From: Lentzea tibetensis
Lineage (GTDB): Bacteria > Actinomycetota > Actinomycetes > Mycobacteriales > Pseudonocardiaceae
Length of the DNA: 64,000 nt
Assembly (NCBI RefSeq): GCF_007845675.1
Contig: NZ_VOBR01000003.1
Coordinates: forward strand, 186,001 to 250,000
Direction: 5' to 3'
Shown here: positions 51,112 to 60,650 of the stretch, piece by piece
Layout: each line of letters begins with the position of its first letter
Numbering within the stretch: the first letter of the stretch is position 1
Position numbers and translations under genes: made by a program
The notes under the pieces: model-generated
Databases searched by the model: none
Told to the model about the DNA's origin: nothing
What the model saw: the letters and a program-made list of their open reading frames with translations, nothing else

Positions 51112-51163
51112 CTTTGTTTGTCGGTAGGACCGTGGTCGCCAACAACTTCTGAGGAGGCTTCCC

Positions 51164-51739
51164 ATGAACGCTCGACTGCTCTGCGGTGTCGTCGCCGGTC
51201 CGCTCTACCTGGCCGTCGGCTACGTCCAGGCCTTCACCCGCGAGGGCTTCGACCTGGCGAAGCACCCGTTCAGCATGCTGTCGCTGGGCTCGCTCGGCTG
51301 GATCCAGATCGCGAACTTCGTGGTCAGCGGCCTGTTGTTCGTGGTGGCCGCGACCGGGATGAGCTCGGTGTCGAAGTGGGGCGCGCGCCTGATCGGCGTG
51401 ATGGGGGTGGGGATGGTTCTCGGCGGGGTGTTCACGGCCGATCCCGGACTCGGGTTTCCGCTCGGCACACCGGACGCCGTGCCGACGACGTTCAGCTGGC
51501 ACGGCGCGCTGCACGCGGCGGCCTTCGGCATCGCGATGATCGGCTGGATCGGCTCGTGCTTCGTGTTCGCGCGCAGGCTCGGCGGACTTTGGGGCGTGCT
51601 GTCCGCGGTGACCGGCGTGCTGCTGTTCGTGCCCATGGCGTTCCTCGGCGACCCGGCAGGCACGGTGCTGCTGTACGTCGTGGCGACGGTCGGGTGGCTG
51701 TGGACTTCGGCGGTCTCCGTGCGCTTGTCTACGGTGTAG
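51164..51739 (+). CDS. DUF998 membrane protein
   Basis: 191 residues with six hydrophobic segments (VVAGPLYLAVGYVQAF, WIQIANFVVSGLLFVVAA, LIGVMGVGMVLGGVF, ALHAAAFGIAMIGWIGSCFVFA, LSAVTGVLLFVPMAFL, TVLLYVVATVGWLWTSAV). The HPFSMLSLG loop after TM1 is diagnostic of DUF998. GAGGAGG (51150-51156) upstream supports the ATG. Role unknown. Its stop lies in the operator of the next gene. Confidence 0.83.
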   Translation: MNARLLCGVVAGPLYLAVGYVQAFTREGFDLAKHPFSMLSLGSLGWIQIANFVVSGLLFVVAATGMSSVSKWGARLIGVMGVGMVLGGVFTADPGLGFPLGTPDAVPTTFSWHGALHAAAFGIAMIGWIGSCFVFARRLGGLWGVLSAVTGVLLFVPMAFLGDPAGTVLLYVVATVGWLWTSAVSVRLSTV

Positions 51740-51753
51740 TCTACGATGTAGAC
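51727..51753. promoter_or_regulatory. Tandem TetR-type operators over a leaderless promoter
   Basis: GTCTAC-GAT-GTAGAC (51739-51753) is a perfect 6-3-6 palindrome ending one base before the ATG. A second, imperfect copy starts 12 bp upstream (GTCTAC at 51727). TACGAT (51742-51747) inside the palindrome is a plausible -10, giving a leaderless mRNA. The TetR gene at 52514 is the natural ligand. Confidence 0.65.
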
Positions 51754-52572
51754 ATGCATGTGGAGATCAGGGGAGACGGGCCGCCGCTGGTGTTGGTTCC
51801 CGGCGGCGGTGGGGATGCGGGCATGTACGCGGCGCTGGCCGGGGAACTGGCGCCGCGGTTCACGGTGATCACTTACGACCGGCGCGGGAACTCTCGCAGC
51901 GGCCCGGCCGGCGACGTGTCGATCGCCGCGCAGGCAGAGGATGTCGTGACGATCCTCGACGAGCACGAGATCGGCGAGGCGTACGTGTTCGGCAACAGCG
52001 GAGGCGCGCTGATCGCGCTGGAACTGCTGGTGGAACACGAGGAGCGGCTGCTCGGCGCGGTGGTGCACGAGCCGCCGCTCCTCACCGTGCTGCCGGACGC
52101 CGCCGAGCAGCGCGCGTTCTTCGACGGCGTGATGGCCGAGAAGAACCACCTGGTCGCATTCTGGCGCTTCGGGGCCTCGACCATGGACCGCCCGACGAAG
52201 GTGCCCGCTCGGCTGGGCGCACTGATGCTGCGGTTCGCGCCGCAGGGCATGAGGAGACTGGTCGGCAACGCTGAGCACCTGATCCGGCGCGAGATGCCCG
52301 CGTTCCTCGACTACGAGCCTGATCTGGAAGCGTTGAGCAGGGTGACGGTGCCGTGGTGCTTCGCCGTCGGTGAGGCGAGCGAGGGCCGGTTCTACAGTCG
52401 CCCCGCGAGGCTGCTGGCCCCGAGGCTGGGCGTCCAGTGCCGGGAGTTCCCCGGCGGACACACCGCCTACCAGCAGGTTCCCGTGGAGTTCGCCGCGCGA
52501 CTGGAGGATTGTCTTGGCACTGGATCGCGACGGGATAGCACGCGCGGCGCTGACGCTGATCGACAGCGGTGA
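51754..52572 (+). CDS. alpha/beta hydrolase
   Basis: 272 residues: VLVPGGGGDAGMYAALAGEL near 14, ITYDRRGNSRSG near 42, nucleophile elbow GNSGGALIALELL near 80, and His in PGGHTAYQQVP. It has the same general plan as the pair at 48.7-50.3 kb but is more distant. The ATG is preceded by a palindrome rather than by a ribosome binding site. The last 59 bp overlap the TetR gene. Confidence 0.86.
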   Translation: MHVEIRGDGPPLVLVPGGGGDAGMYAALAGELAPRFTVITYDRRGNSRSGPAGDVSIAAQAEDVVTILDEHEIGEAYVFGNSGGALIALELLVEHEERLLGAVVHEPPLLTVLPDAAEQRAFFDGVMAEKNHLVAFWRFGASTMDRPTKVPARLGALMLRFAPQGMRRLVGNAEHLIRREMPAFLDYEPDLEALSRVTVPWCFAVGEASEGRFYSRPARLLAPRLGVQCREFPGGHTAYQQVPVEFAARLEDCLGTGSRRDSTRGADADRQR

Positions 52573-53092
52573 GCCGTTCTCGATGCGCAAGCTCGGCGCG
52601 TCGCTCGGCGTCGACCCGATGGCGGTGTACCGGCACTACGCCGACCAGGAGGACCTGTTCGACGGGGTCGCCGAGGCGCTGTTCGCCGCGGCCGACGTGG
52701 ACTCGTTGCGGTGGGACGAGTGGCGGCCGATGCTGTTCACGTACTGCAGGCGGCTGCTCGACGTGCTCCTCGCGCACCCGCGCGCGGTGACCGTGTTCGC
52801 GACCAGGCCGGTGCGGTCACCTGAGGCGATCGCCTGCGGCAACCGGATGATCGGCGTGCTGCGGGACGCCGGGTTCGACCCGCCGGTGGCGCTGCAGATG
52901 ACCAGGTGCCTGCGCGAGTACACGATCGGGCACGCGCTCTCGGTGGTGCCGCCGCCTTCTCGGCGCAGCAGGAAACCACGTCGCGGTTCACCCGGCTACG
53001 ACCTGCTGGCGGCGAGCGCGGACGGTGCGCCCGTGGACGCGCACTTCGAGCTCGGGCTGAACGCGATGCTTCAGGGGTTCAGCGCGATGTGA
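52514..53092 (+). CDS. TetR-family regulator (TetR_C type)
   Basis: 192 residues with a helix-turn-helix (RDGIARAALTLID, then MRKLGASLGVDPMAVYRHYADQEDLFDGVAEALF) like that of tetracycline repressor relatives. The start is taken as TTG at 52514, with GGAGG (52503-52507) 6 nt upstream and inside the previous gene, hence coupled expression. It probably represses the operon through GTCTACnnnGTAGAC. The 3' end overlaps the convergent SRPBCC gene by 22 bp. Confidence 0.83.
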   Translation: MALDRDGIARAALTLIDSGEPFSMRKLGASLGVDPMAVYRHYADQEDLFDGVAEALFAAADVDSLRWDEWRPMLFTYCRRLLDVLLAHPRAVTVFATRPVRSPEAIACGNRMIGVLRDAGFDPPVALQMTRCLREYTIGHALSVVPPPSRRSRKPRRGSPGYDLLAASADGAPVDAHFELGLNAMLQGFSAM

Positions 53093-53424
53093 CCGTGCTC
53101 CACGAGCTCCTTGAACCGCTCCAGCTCACCGCGGATGTGCGCGGCCACCAGCCCGGTGGCCGCGGCCGCCTGTTCGATCACGCCCTCGGGCTCGGTGTGC
53201 AGCTCGAGGTGGATGCGCGTGGAGCTGTCGTCGACCCGCTCGAACCTGGCCAGCCCCGACTGGTCCGGCCCCGCGGTCGACCGCCACGCGATGAGCTCGC
53301 CCGGCTTGCGCTCCACCACCTCGACGCCGGCCGCGAACCACGGGAACGCCTCGAAGCCCGTCCAGTTGTGGTACGCGATCGTCACCGGGACGGCCACGTC
53401 GATGGTTTCCTCGTAGGTGCGCAC
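53071..53424 (-). CDS. SRPBCC family protein (polyketide cyclase-like)
   Basis: 117 residues beginning RTYEETIDVAVPVTIAYHNW, the usual N-terminus of small polyketide-cyclase/dehydrase SRPBCC proteins, with FEAFPWFAAGVEVVERK and a helical C-terminus. The GTG at 53424 has a perfect AAGGAGG 8 nt upstream (53433-53439). A longer version from ATG 53508 would overlap the divergent zinc-ribbon start and carries 28 extra residues unlike the family, so I prefer the shorter form. Confidence 0.8.
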   Translation of the reverse strand: MRTYEETIDVAVPVTIAYHNWTGFEAFPWFAAGVEVVERKPGELIAWRSTAGPDQSGLARFERVDDSSTRIHLELHTEPEGVIEQAAAATGLVAAHIRGELERFKELVEHGHIALNP

Positions 53425-53432
53425 GTACAGCA

Positions 53433-53439
53433 CCTCCTT
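53433..53439 (-). promoter_or_regulatory. Shine-Dalgarno deciding the start of the SRPBCC gene
   Basis: AAGGAGG on the minus strand, 8 nt before GTG 53424. It supports that start over ATG 53508. Confidence 0.7.
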
Positions 53440-53506
53440 GTGCTGATCCGCGATGACCCCGTCGGCAAACGTATCCACCCGCGGCGCCGTGAGGAAGACT
53501 TCGAGC

Positions 53507-53638
53507 ATGGTTGAGGAAATCGGCGAGCCTGCCTGCATGCTCGGCGAGGTCTGCCCGGAGTGCGGGCGCGTGCTCTCCGACGAGAACGCGCCCGCCTGCG
53601 AGGCGTGCCGCGAGGACAGCGGCGAGCGACCTGACTAG
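53507..53638 (+). CDS. 43-residue zinc-ribbon protein
   Basis: The peptide contains CPECGRVLSDENAPACEAC, two C-x-x-C knuckles that would bind one zinc ion, and acidic flanks. GAGGAAG lies 10 nt upstream of the ATG. The stop shares CTAG with the convergent zinc-ribbon gene. The role is unknown; it may be a small regulator or adaptor. The short length lowers confidence, but the knuckle pattern is strong. Confidence 0.6.
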   Translation: MVEEIGEPACMLGEVCPECGRVLSDENAPACEACREDSGERPD

Positions 53639-53919
53639 TGCTGGTGCGGCTGGTGCGTCTGCTGCGGGTAGGTCTGCGGCTGCTGCTGAGCTGAAGCCAG
53701 CAGCTGCTCCGCGTGCGTCTTGTCGATGTCGTAGGCGACACCGCAGAACGTGCACTGCAGGCCGAACTTCCGGCTCAGCGGGAACAGCGGGATGAAGAAG
53801 AGCGTGAACTTCGTGATGCGCTTGTGCAGGTTGTGCGCGGCCGGGTTCTGACACTGCTGGCAGACCAGCGTCAACATCACCAACTGCTGCACGTACGTGC
53901 GCCAACCCCAGATGACCAT
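53635..53919 (-). CDS. zinc-ribbon membrane-associated protein
   Basis: 94 residues with C-x-x-C pairs at LVCQQCQNP and LQCTFCGVA flanking a hydrophobic stretch (ITKFTLFFIPLFPLS), then a Gln/Pro/His-rich tail. This matches small actinobacterial zinc-ribbon proteins whose two knuckles come together around a short membrane-facing segment. Role unknown. Confidence 0.78.
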   Translation of the reverse strand: MVIWGWRTYVQQLVMLTLVCQQCQNPAAHNLHKRITKFTLFFIPLFPLSRKFGLQCTFCGVAYDIDKTHAEQLLASAQQQPQTYPQQTHQPHQH

Positions 53920-53969
53920 GGGTGAATTCTGCCTGAATGACGCGCCGGTCAGGTGGGTAACCGGGAGAA

Positions 53970-54530
53970 ATGAGCGGCCTCCAGAACGACCTGCTCCGGA
54001 CGTTGACCAAGGTGGCGGGAGCGCTGAGGGGAGCGAGCATCCCGTTCGCGCTCACCGGCGGCTGCGCGGGCTACGCGCGCGGCGGACCGGCCACCGAGCA
54101 CGACGTCGACCTGCTCGTGCGCGAGGAGGACGCGCCGCAGGCGGTGTCCGTGCTGGTCGCGAAGGGCATGCGGGCGGCGGAGGCACCCGAGGACTGGCTG
54201 TTGAAGGTCTACGACGGGGACCACCTCGTCGACCTGCTGCACCGGCCCAACGAGCGGCCGGTCACCGACGAGATGCTCGCGATGGCCGAGGAGCTGCCGG
54301 TCGGCAGCGTCGTGCTGCCGGTCATGTCCGCGACGTTCGTGCTGGAGAGCAAGTTGCTCGTGCTCGACGGGCACCGGTGCGACTTCAGCGAGCTGCTGCC
54401 GTTCGCCCGCGCGCTGCGCGAGCAGATCGACTGGGAGCACGTGCGCGCGGAGACGAAGCACTCGCCGTACGCGGAGGCGTTCCTGGTGCTCGTCGAACGG
54501 CTCGACATCCTGGATTGGAGCACGCGATGA
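53970..54530 (+). CDS. nucleotidyltransferase-fold protein
   Basis: 186 residues. FALTGGCAGYARGGPATEHDVDLLV near 26-50 is the G-G...D-x-D nucleotidyltransferase signature (MNT/aminoglycoside-type), though the exact G-S motif is GGCAG. DHLVDLLHRP and an ESKLLVLDGH segment follow. First of three overlapping genes. It may adenylylate a small molecule or a protein. Confidence 0.8.
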   Translation: MSGLQNDLLRTLTKVAGALRGASIPFALTGGCAGYARGGPATEHDVDLLVREEDAPQAVSVLVAKGMRAAEAPEDWLLKVYDGDHLVDLLHRPNERPVTDEMLAMAEELPVGSVVLPVMSATFVLESKLLVLDGHRCDFSELLPFARALREQIDWEHVRAETKHSPYAEAFLVLVERLDILDWSTR

Positions 54531-54775
54531 CGTCCGAGCAGTACCTCGCAGCCCACCTGCGCAGGGCCGTTGCCGAGGACCCGAGAACAGCCGAGCTCGG
54601 CGTGCGGGTCACGGTGCGCGGCGACCACGTGCTGCTCTCCGGCGACGTCGCGTGCGAGCAGCGGCGTGCCGCGCTCGAGGAGGTGCTGGGGGAGGTCGCG
54701 CCGGAGCTGCACGTGATGAACGACGTCCGGGTCGTCCCCGCGGGCGAGCCGATGGGCGAGGAGGAGCTCCGATGA
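54527..54775 (+). CDS. BON-domain protein
   Basis: 82 residues with a BON fold pattern (YLAAHLRRAVAEDPRTAELGVRVTVRGDHVLLSGDVACEQRR..., here 54-260 region of the gene), a small alpha/beta domain thought to bind phospholipid or ligands. The start overlaps the nucleotidyltransferase stop (ATGA) and the stop overlaps the phosphoesterase start (ATGA). Confidence 0.8.
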   Translation: MTSEQYLAAHLRRAVAEDPRTAELGVRVTVRGDHVLLSGDVACEQRRAALEEVLGEVAPELHVMNDVRVVPAGEPMGEEELR

Positions 54776-55500
54776 TCCGCATCGCCGCCGTCGGCGACGT
54801 GCACCTCGGCGAGGACGCGCGCGGACTGCTCAGGCCCGCGCTGGAACGCGTCGGCGAGCACGCGGACGTCCTGCTCCTCGCCGGGGACCTCACCCGCCAC
54901 GGCACCGTCGAGGAGGCGCACGTCGTCGCGGACGAGTTCGCCGATCTGCCCGTGCCGGTCGTCGCCGTGCTGGGCAACCACGACCACCACGACGACCGCG
55001 CGAACGAGGTGTCGGACGTGCTGACCGACCACGGGCTGCACGTGCTCGAAGGCACCGCCGTCCGGTTCAAGATCAACGGGCGCAGTCTCGGCGTGGCGGG
55101 TGTGAAGGGCTTCGGCGGCGGGTTCGCGGGCAAGTGCGGCAGCATGTTCGGCGAGCGCGAGATGAAGTCGTTCATCGGCCACACCGTCGAGATCGCGGGC
55201 ATGCTGCAGAACGCGCTCGAGGCGCTCGACACGGACGTGAAGGTCGCGCTCATGCACTACTCGCCGGTGCCGGACACGCTGCGCGGCGAGCCGCCGGAGA
55301 TCTACCCGTTCCTCGGTTCGTACCTGCTCGGCGAGGCCGTCGACGCGACAGGGACGGACCTCGCGATCCACGGGCACGCGCACTTCGGCACCGAGCACGG
55401 GCTCACGCCGGGCGGCGTGCGGGTGCGCAACGTGGCGCAGCCGATCATCCGCAGCGCCTACACGGTCTACTGCCTCGAGCCGCAGGTGGTCGAGTCGTGA
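54772..55500 (+). CDS. calcineurin-like metallophosphoesterase
   Basis: 242 residues with the metal-binding blocks GDVHLG near 8, GDLTRHG near 38, LGNHDHH near 64 and, at the end, HGHAHFGTE near 205. A complete two-metal phosphoesterase core of the YkuE/Icc type. The substrate is unknown. It follows the BON gene with an ATGA overlap, so the three genes are co-translated. Confidence 0.88.
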   Translation: MIRIAAVGDVHLGEDARGLLRPALERVGEHADVLLLAGDLTRHGTVEEAHVVADEFADLPVPVVAVLGNHDHHDDRANEVSDVLTDHGLHVLEGTAVRFKINGRSLGVAGVKGFGGGFAGKCGSMFGEREMKSFIGHTVEIAGMLQNALEALDTDVKVALMHYSPVPDTLRGEPPEIYPFLGSYLLGEAVDATGTDLAIHGHAHFGTEHGLTPGGVRVRNVAQPIIRSAYTVYCLEPQVVES

Positions 55501-55510
55501 CGGCCGGGTC

Positions 55511-56185
55511 ATGAGGAAGTTCCTGCGGGAGCACAGCCTGACGGTCGTCTTCGGGCTGTTGTTCCTCGTGGCGCTCGTCGGCCAGTTCTTCGCCGGGCAC
55601 GCCGACTTCAACGAGCGCCTGTCCGCGGACGGGCACCCCGAGATCGGCCTCGGCCACTACCTGTTCTCCGCCGACTTCCTCGTCGACGTGGTGGAGAACT
55701 GGCAGTCCGAGTACCTGCAGTTCTTCCTGTACGTCACGGCGACGGTGTGGCTCGTGCAACGCGGCTCGCCCGAGTCGAAGCCGGTCGGCGAGGCGGGCGC
55801 GCAGACCGACGAGAAGCAGCAGCTCGGGAGACACGTCAGCGACTCGTCGCCACGGTGGGCGCGAGCGGGCGGGTGGCGGACGAAGCTGTACTCGAACTCG
55901 CTCGGGCTCGCGATGCTCGTGCTGTTCCTGTGCTCGTGGGTGGCGCAGGCGTTCGCGGGGTGGTGGGCCTACAACGGCGAACAGCTGCGGAACGCGCAAC
56001 CGTCCGTGTCGTTGCTGGACTACCTCGGCGCGCCGGACTTCTGGAACCGGTCGCTGCAGAACTGGCAGTCCGAGTTCCTGGCGATCGCGTCGATGGCGAT
56101 TCTCAGCGTCTACCTGCGCCAACGCGGCTCGCCCGAGTCGAAACCGGTGGGGGCGTCCCACTCGGTCAGCGACCGCTCCGGGTGA
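55511..56185 (+). CDS. DUF6766-like membrane protein with internal duplication
   Basis: 224 residues made of two halves, each with a membrane segment (LTVVFGLLFLVALVGQFFAGH; GLAMLVLFLCSWVAQAFAGWW) and ending in NWQSE(Y/F)L...QRGSPESKPVG. The DNA for the end of each half is almost identical over 29 bp (55757-55785 and 56120-56148). It follows the phosphoesterase by 10 nt. Role unknown. Confidence 0.75.
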   Translation: MRKFLREHSLTVVFGLLFLVALVGQFFAGHADFNERLSADGHPEIGLGHYLFSADFLVDVVENWQSEYLQFFLYVTATVWLVQRGSPESKPVGEAGAQTDEKQQLGRHVSDSSPRWARAGGWRTKLYSNSLGLAMLVLFLCSWVAQAFAGWWAYNGEQLRNAQPSVSLLDYLGAPDFWNRSLQNWQSEFLAIASMAILSVYLRQRGSPESKPVGASHSVSDRSG

Positions 56186-56229
56186 ACCGGGTCACATCCG
56201 GAATGGGATCGTCCTGTGCCAGGTTGAGG

Positions 56230-56245
56230 AAGAACGAACGTTCTT
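56230..56245. promoter_or_regulatory. TetR operator AAGAACG-aa-CGTTCTT
   Basis: A perfect 7-2-7 palindrome 24 bp before the ATG at 56270. The TetR gene just downstream (56931-57473, minus) is the natural regulator. Confidence 0.65.
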
Positions 56246-56269
56246 TCCACTAACTTGAGGGAGCAGACG

Positions 56270-56941
56270 ATGAACCCCACGGTGGTCCTGGTGCACGGCG
56301 CGTTCGCCGACTCGTCGAGCTGGAGCGGCGTCGTGGAACGGTTGCGGGGAGCGGGATATCCGGTGATCGCGGTCGCGAACCCGTTGCGCGGTCTCGAGTC
56401 GGACGCGGCGGCCGTGGCCGAGGTGGTCGAGAGCGTGCCCGGACCGGTCGTGCTGGTCGGCCACTCCTACGGCGGCGTGCTGATCACCGCCGCCGCGCGG
56501 GACAACGTCAAGGCGCTCGTCTACGTCGCGGCCTTCCAGCCGGACACCGGGGAGAACGCGCTGGCGCTGTCCGGGAAGTTCCCCGGCGGCAAGCTCGGGC
56601 CGGACACGCTCAACCAGATCGGCGGCGACCTCTACATCAAGCAGGAGAGCTTCGCCGAGGTCTTCGCGGCGGACGTGCCCCACGCCGCGGTGCTGGCCGC
56701 GACGCAGCGGCCCGTGTTCGGCGGCGCGCTGGGCGACGAGTTCCCCGGTGAGCCCGCGTGGCGCACCAAGCCCTCGTGGGCGCTGATCGCGTCCGACGAC
56801 AACGCGATTCCCGCCGAGGCGCAGCGGTTCATGTCCGCACGCGCCCAGTCGCACGCGGTCGAGGTGGCCGCGTCGCACGCCGTGTCCGTGTCCCAGCCGC
56901 AGGCCGTGTTCGACCTGATCGTGGCGGCCGCTACCGCATGA
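56270..56941 (+). CDS. alpha/beta hydrolase (small esterase type)
   Basis: 223 residues: VVLVHGAFADSSSW near 5, nucleophile elbow GHSYGG near 70, Asp in ASDDNAIP and His in AASHAVSVSQP. Short alpha/beta hydrolases of this kind (RsbQ/EstC-like) are often next to TetR repressors. GAGGGAG upstream supports the ATG. The 3' end overlaps the TetR gene by 11 bp. Confidence 0.88.
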   Translation: MNPTVVLVHGAFADSSSWSGVVERLRGAGYPVIAVANPLRGLESDAAAVAEVVESVPGPVVLVGHSYGGVLITAAARDNVKALVYVAAFQPDTGENALALSGKFPGGKLGPDTLNQIGGDLYIKQESFAEVFAADVPHAAVLAATQRPVFGGALGDEFPGEPAWRTKPSWALIASDDNAIPAEAQRFMSARAQSHAVEVAASHAVSVSQPQAVFDLIVAAATA

Positions 56942-57473
56942 CGTCGCGGATGGCGCGCTGCAGGGTCCGGCGGACGACCTCGGGGTCGTCGAGCTCGCCG
57001 CTCTGCAGCGCGCCGTCGCGCAGCAGCACCAGCACACCCGCCGCGTAGTCCGGGTCCGGGTGACCGAACTCCTCGGCCAGCTTGCGGAGTTCCTGGCGGA
57101 ACCACCGGCGGTGCTCGTCGATCATCCGGCGCACCGCGTGGTCCGGGTCGGGGTACTCGGCGGCGGCGTTGATGAACGGGCAGCCGCGAAACCCTTCTCC
57201 GCACGTGGAATCCGCGACGAAGTCGACGATGGCGATGAGCGCGTCCTTCGCGGAACGACCGAGCTTCGCACCGTCCACACCGGACCGGACCTTCTGGTGC
57301 TCGGCGCGCAGGTACTCCACCACCAGGTCGTCCTTGGCGGGGAAGTGGCGGTAGAACGTGGCCCGCGTGACGCCGGCCTCGGTGACCAGCCGGTCGACCC
57401 CGACGGCGTGGATGCCCTCGGCGTAGAACAGCCGGGACGCGGTCTCCACCAGACGCTCACGCGGGCTCGTCAT
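56931..57473 (-). CDS. TetR-family regulator
   Basis: 180 residues with a classic helix-turn-helix (LVETASRLFYAEGIHAVGVDRLVTEAGVTRATFYRHFPAKDDLV). The GCPFINAAAEYPD segment in the sensor domain is common to TetR proteins that control hydrolases or oxidoreductases. Likely to act on the palindrome at 56230-56245. Confidence 0.88.
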   Translation of the reverse strand: MTSPRERLVETASRLFYAEGIHAVGVDRLVTEAGVTRATFYRHFPAKDDLVVEYLRAEHQKVRSGVDGAKLGRSAKDALIAIVDFVADSTCGEGFRGCPFINAAAEYPDPDHAVRRMIDEHRRWFRQELRKLAEEFGHPDPDYAAGVLVLLRDGALQSGELDDPEVVRRTLQRAIRDVMR

Positions 57474-57525
57474 GGCCTCAGGTTAGTGCCGCCGGGGACG
57501 CGTCACCGCGCCCCCGGCGGGTCGT

Positions 57526-58707
<1,182 letters not shown>

Positions 58708-58931
58708 GGGAGTTTTCCCTGATGACGTAACGGGTGCAGAACCGCGAGAACGACCACCCTCCTCCACCGTTCTGCGAGGAAGGAGTGGAAGAGGGTCAGC
58801 CTCGGGCGCCGGCGAAGACGGCAGCGACCGAGCTCTGCGGGCTGGTGCCCGCGAGCTTCGAGGTCGCTGCCGTGAAGAACATGCTTCCCATGGTGTCAGC
58901 CGAGTCCACTGGTTTTTCGGCCGGCGAGGCG

Positions 58932-58937
58932 TAATCT
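58932..58937 (+). promoter_or_regulatory. -10 box of a leaderless gene
   Basis: TAATCT 7 nt before the ATG at 58945, with no Shine-Dalgarno. The rest of 58708-58931 has no gene; it contains GCAGAAC/GTTCTGC inverted repeats near 58735-58775. Confidence 0.5.
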
Positions 58938-58944
58938 CCGTCCT

Positions 58945-59754
58945 ATGTGGCCGTTCAAGCGCAAGACCCGCTGGCAGTTGGCGCAGTCCGGCGCGGTCAA
59001 GCCCGGTTACGCGATCGAGGCCACGCTGACCGCGTCCCGGATCAGGGAGGGCACCCGCGTCGGGCTCGCGTGGGCCGAGATCACCTCGAACGGCCGCAAG
59101 GAAGAGGACACGAGCTCCCACGGCGGCGACGGCCTGCCCGCCGCGGACTCGGCGACCACGCTCAAGTGGTTCGAGGAGAAGGTGCTCCAGGGCATCGACT
59201 TCACCGGCGAGACGATGACCGTCCCGATCAGGGTGCCGCTGCCGATCTGGGCGCCGCCGTCCGCGATCGGCGACATCAAGCTGACCAGGCCGCAGCTGCG
59301 GCTGAACCCGTTGCCGCTCGGCGGTGAGGTGACGCTCGACGTCGAGGCGTTGCCCGTGCACCACACGCTGATCCAGGCGACCGGCGCGCTGGGCTGGCAG
59401 TTCGTGCGCGGCCAGCTGTGGGAACGGCCGGGCAAGCAGCGGCCGAGGTTCGAGCAGCGGCTGACCTTCAAGCCCGGCACGGAGCTCCAGCTGGACAAGG
59501 CCACCGTCACCGACGTGTGCGTCGCGCCTCAGGCCATCAGTCCGGTCGCCGCGAAGGTGACCCTCACGGTCTTCGCGCGCAAGTTCCCGTCCGGCCGGTT
59601 CGCGATCGCGCGCGTCGAGGACCTGATGCTGCGCGACGACGCGGAGGCGTGGGCCGCCGAGGTGCGCGCGAAGCTCACCACCGCGCTGGCGAACGCCAAG
59701 CTGCCCAACGACTCCCTGCTGAACGGCGACATCATCAGCACCTGGCTGAGTTGA
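58945..59754 (+). CDS. arrestin-like (Spo0M-type?) protein
   Basis: 269 residues with a beta-rich pattern ([75 protein letters not shown]) and a repeat of the first half's layout in the second half, as in arrestin-fold proteins related to Spo0M. The N-terminus MWPFKRK is distinctive. The start is probably leaderless. Role unknown. The 3' end overlaps the convergent LysR gene by 20 bp. Confidence 0.6.
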   Translation: MWPFKRKTRWQLAQSGAVKPGYAIEATLTASRIREGTRVGLAWAEITSNGRKEEDTSSHGGDGLPAADSATTLKWFEEKVLQGIDFTGETMTVPIRVPLPIWAPPSAIGDIKLTRPQLRLNPLPLGGEVTLDVEALPVHHTLIQATGALGWQFVRGQLWERPGKQRPRFEQRLTFKPGTELQLDKATVTDVCVAPQAISPVAAKVTLTVFARKFPSGRFAIARVEDLMLRDDAEAWAAEVRAKLTTALANAKLPNDSLLNGDIISTWLS

Positions 59755-60580
59755 ACGCCTGGAGCGCCCGCGCGGCCGGGCTCGCCGGTCCTTCCGCGCG
59801 CCACGCCCACCCGAGGTAGCTGCGCAGCCCGACCTCGACGCCGGTCAACCGGTCCGCGTACGCCGCGGCCAGCGACGCGGGCAGGATCGCGGGCCCGAGT
59901 CCCCGGCACGCGATCTCGGCGAGCATCGTCGGATCACTCGCCTCGAACGCGATGCGCGGCCGGAAACCCGCTGCGGCGCAAGCGTTGTCGAGCGCCGCTC
60001 GCAATCCGGTGCCCGGCGGCAGGCTGACCAGCCCGTGCTCGCGCAACCCGGCGAACGGCGTGCCGTGCGGCACCGCGACGACCAGCTCCTCGTCGACGAC
60101 CACGTGCACCTCGACGCCCTCGGGCGCGTCACCGGCGAACCCGATCAGCGCCAGGTCCAGGTCACCGGACAGCAGCGACCGCACCAGCTGGTCCGAGTTG
60201 GCCTCGGTCAGCGTGATCTCCACGCCGGGATACCGCGCGTGGAACTCCGCGAGCATCGCGGGCAGGTCCAGCGACCCGCACGACGTGATCATCCCGACCG
60301 CCACGTGCCCGCGCACCAGCCCGGCCAGCTCGTCGACGGCCAGCCGCGCGTCCGACACGGCGGCGAGCGCGGCCCGTGCGAACGGCAGCACGGTCTCGCC
60401 GACCTCGGTGAGCCGCACGGTCCGCCCGGACCGGTCGAACAGGTCCTGCCCGAACTCCCGCTCCAGCCGCCGGATCTGGGCGCTGACCGCCGGTTGCGCG
60501 ACGTGCACCCGTTCCGCGGCACGGGTGAAGCTCGCCTCCTCGGCGACGGCCACGAGGTACTCGAACTGCCGGAGCTCCAT
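59735..60580 (-). CDS. LysR-family regulator
   Basis: 281 residues with a LysR winged helix ([39 protein letters not shown]) and a periplasmic-binding-like sensor domain. It is divergent from an FAD oxidase with a 70-bp gap, where TTATG...CATAA-like bases could give a LysR box. It most likely regulates that oxidase. Confidence 0.88.
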   Translation of the reverse strand: MELRQFEYLVAVAEEASFTRAAERVHVAQPAVSAQIRRLEREFGQDLFDRSGRTVRLTEVGETVLPFARAALAAVSDARLAVDELAGLVRGHVAVGMITSCGSLDLPAMLAEFHARYPGVEITLTEANSDQLVRSLLSGDLDLALIGFAGDAPEGVEVHVVVDEELVVAVPHGTPFAGLREHGLVSLPPGTGLRAALDNACAAAGFRPRIAFEASDPTMLAEIACRGLGPAILPASLAAAYADRLTGVEVGLRSYLGWAWRAEGPASPAARALQAFNSARC

Positions 60581-60650
60581 AACGTCAGCTTATGCTGGCT
60601 AGCTGTTCTATGTCTTGGACTTATGGACGCGCGGCCCGCAGGGTGGAGCC

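Noticed and set aside
51029-51514. A 161-codon minus-strand frame (MQRAVPAERRRHG...)
   Set aside because: It lies antisense to the DUF998 gene, spans the divergent promoter and has an Arg/His-rich, antisense-like composition.
53071-53508. SRPBCC gene starting at ATG 53508
   Set aside because: It overlaps the divergent zinc-ribbon start and adds residues unlike the family; a strong AAGGAGG supports 53424.
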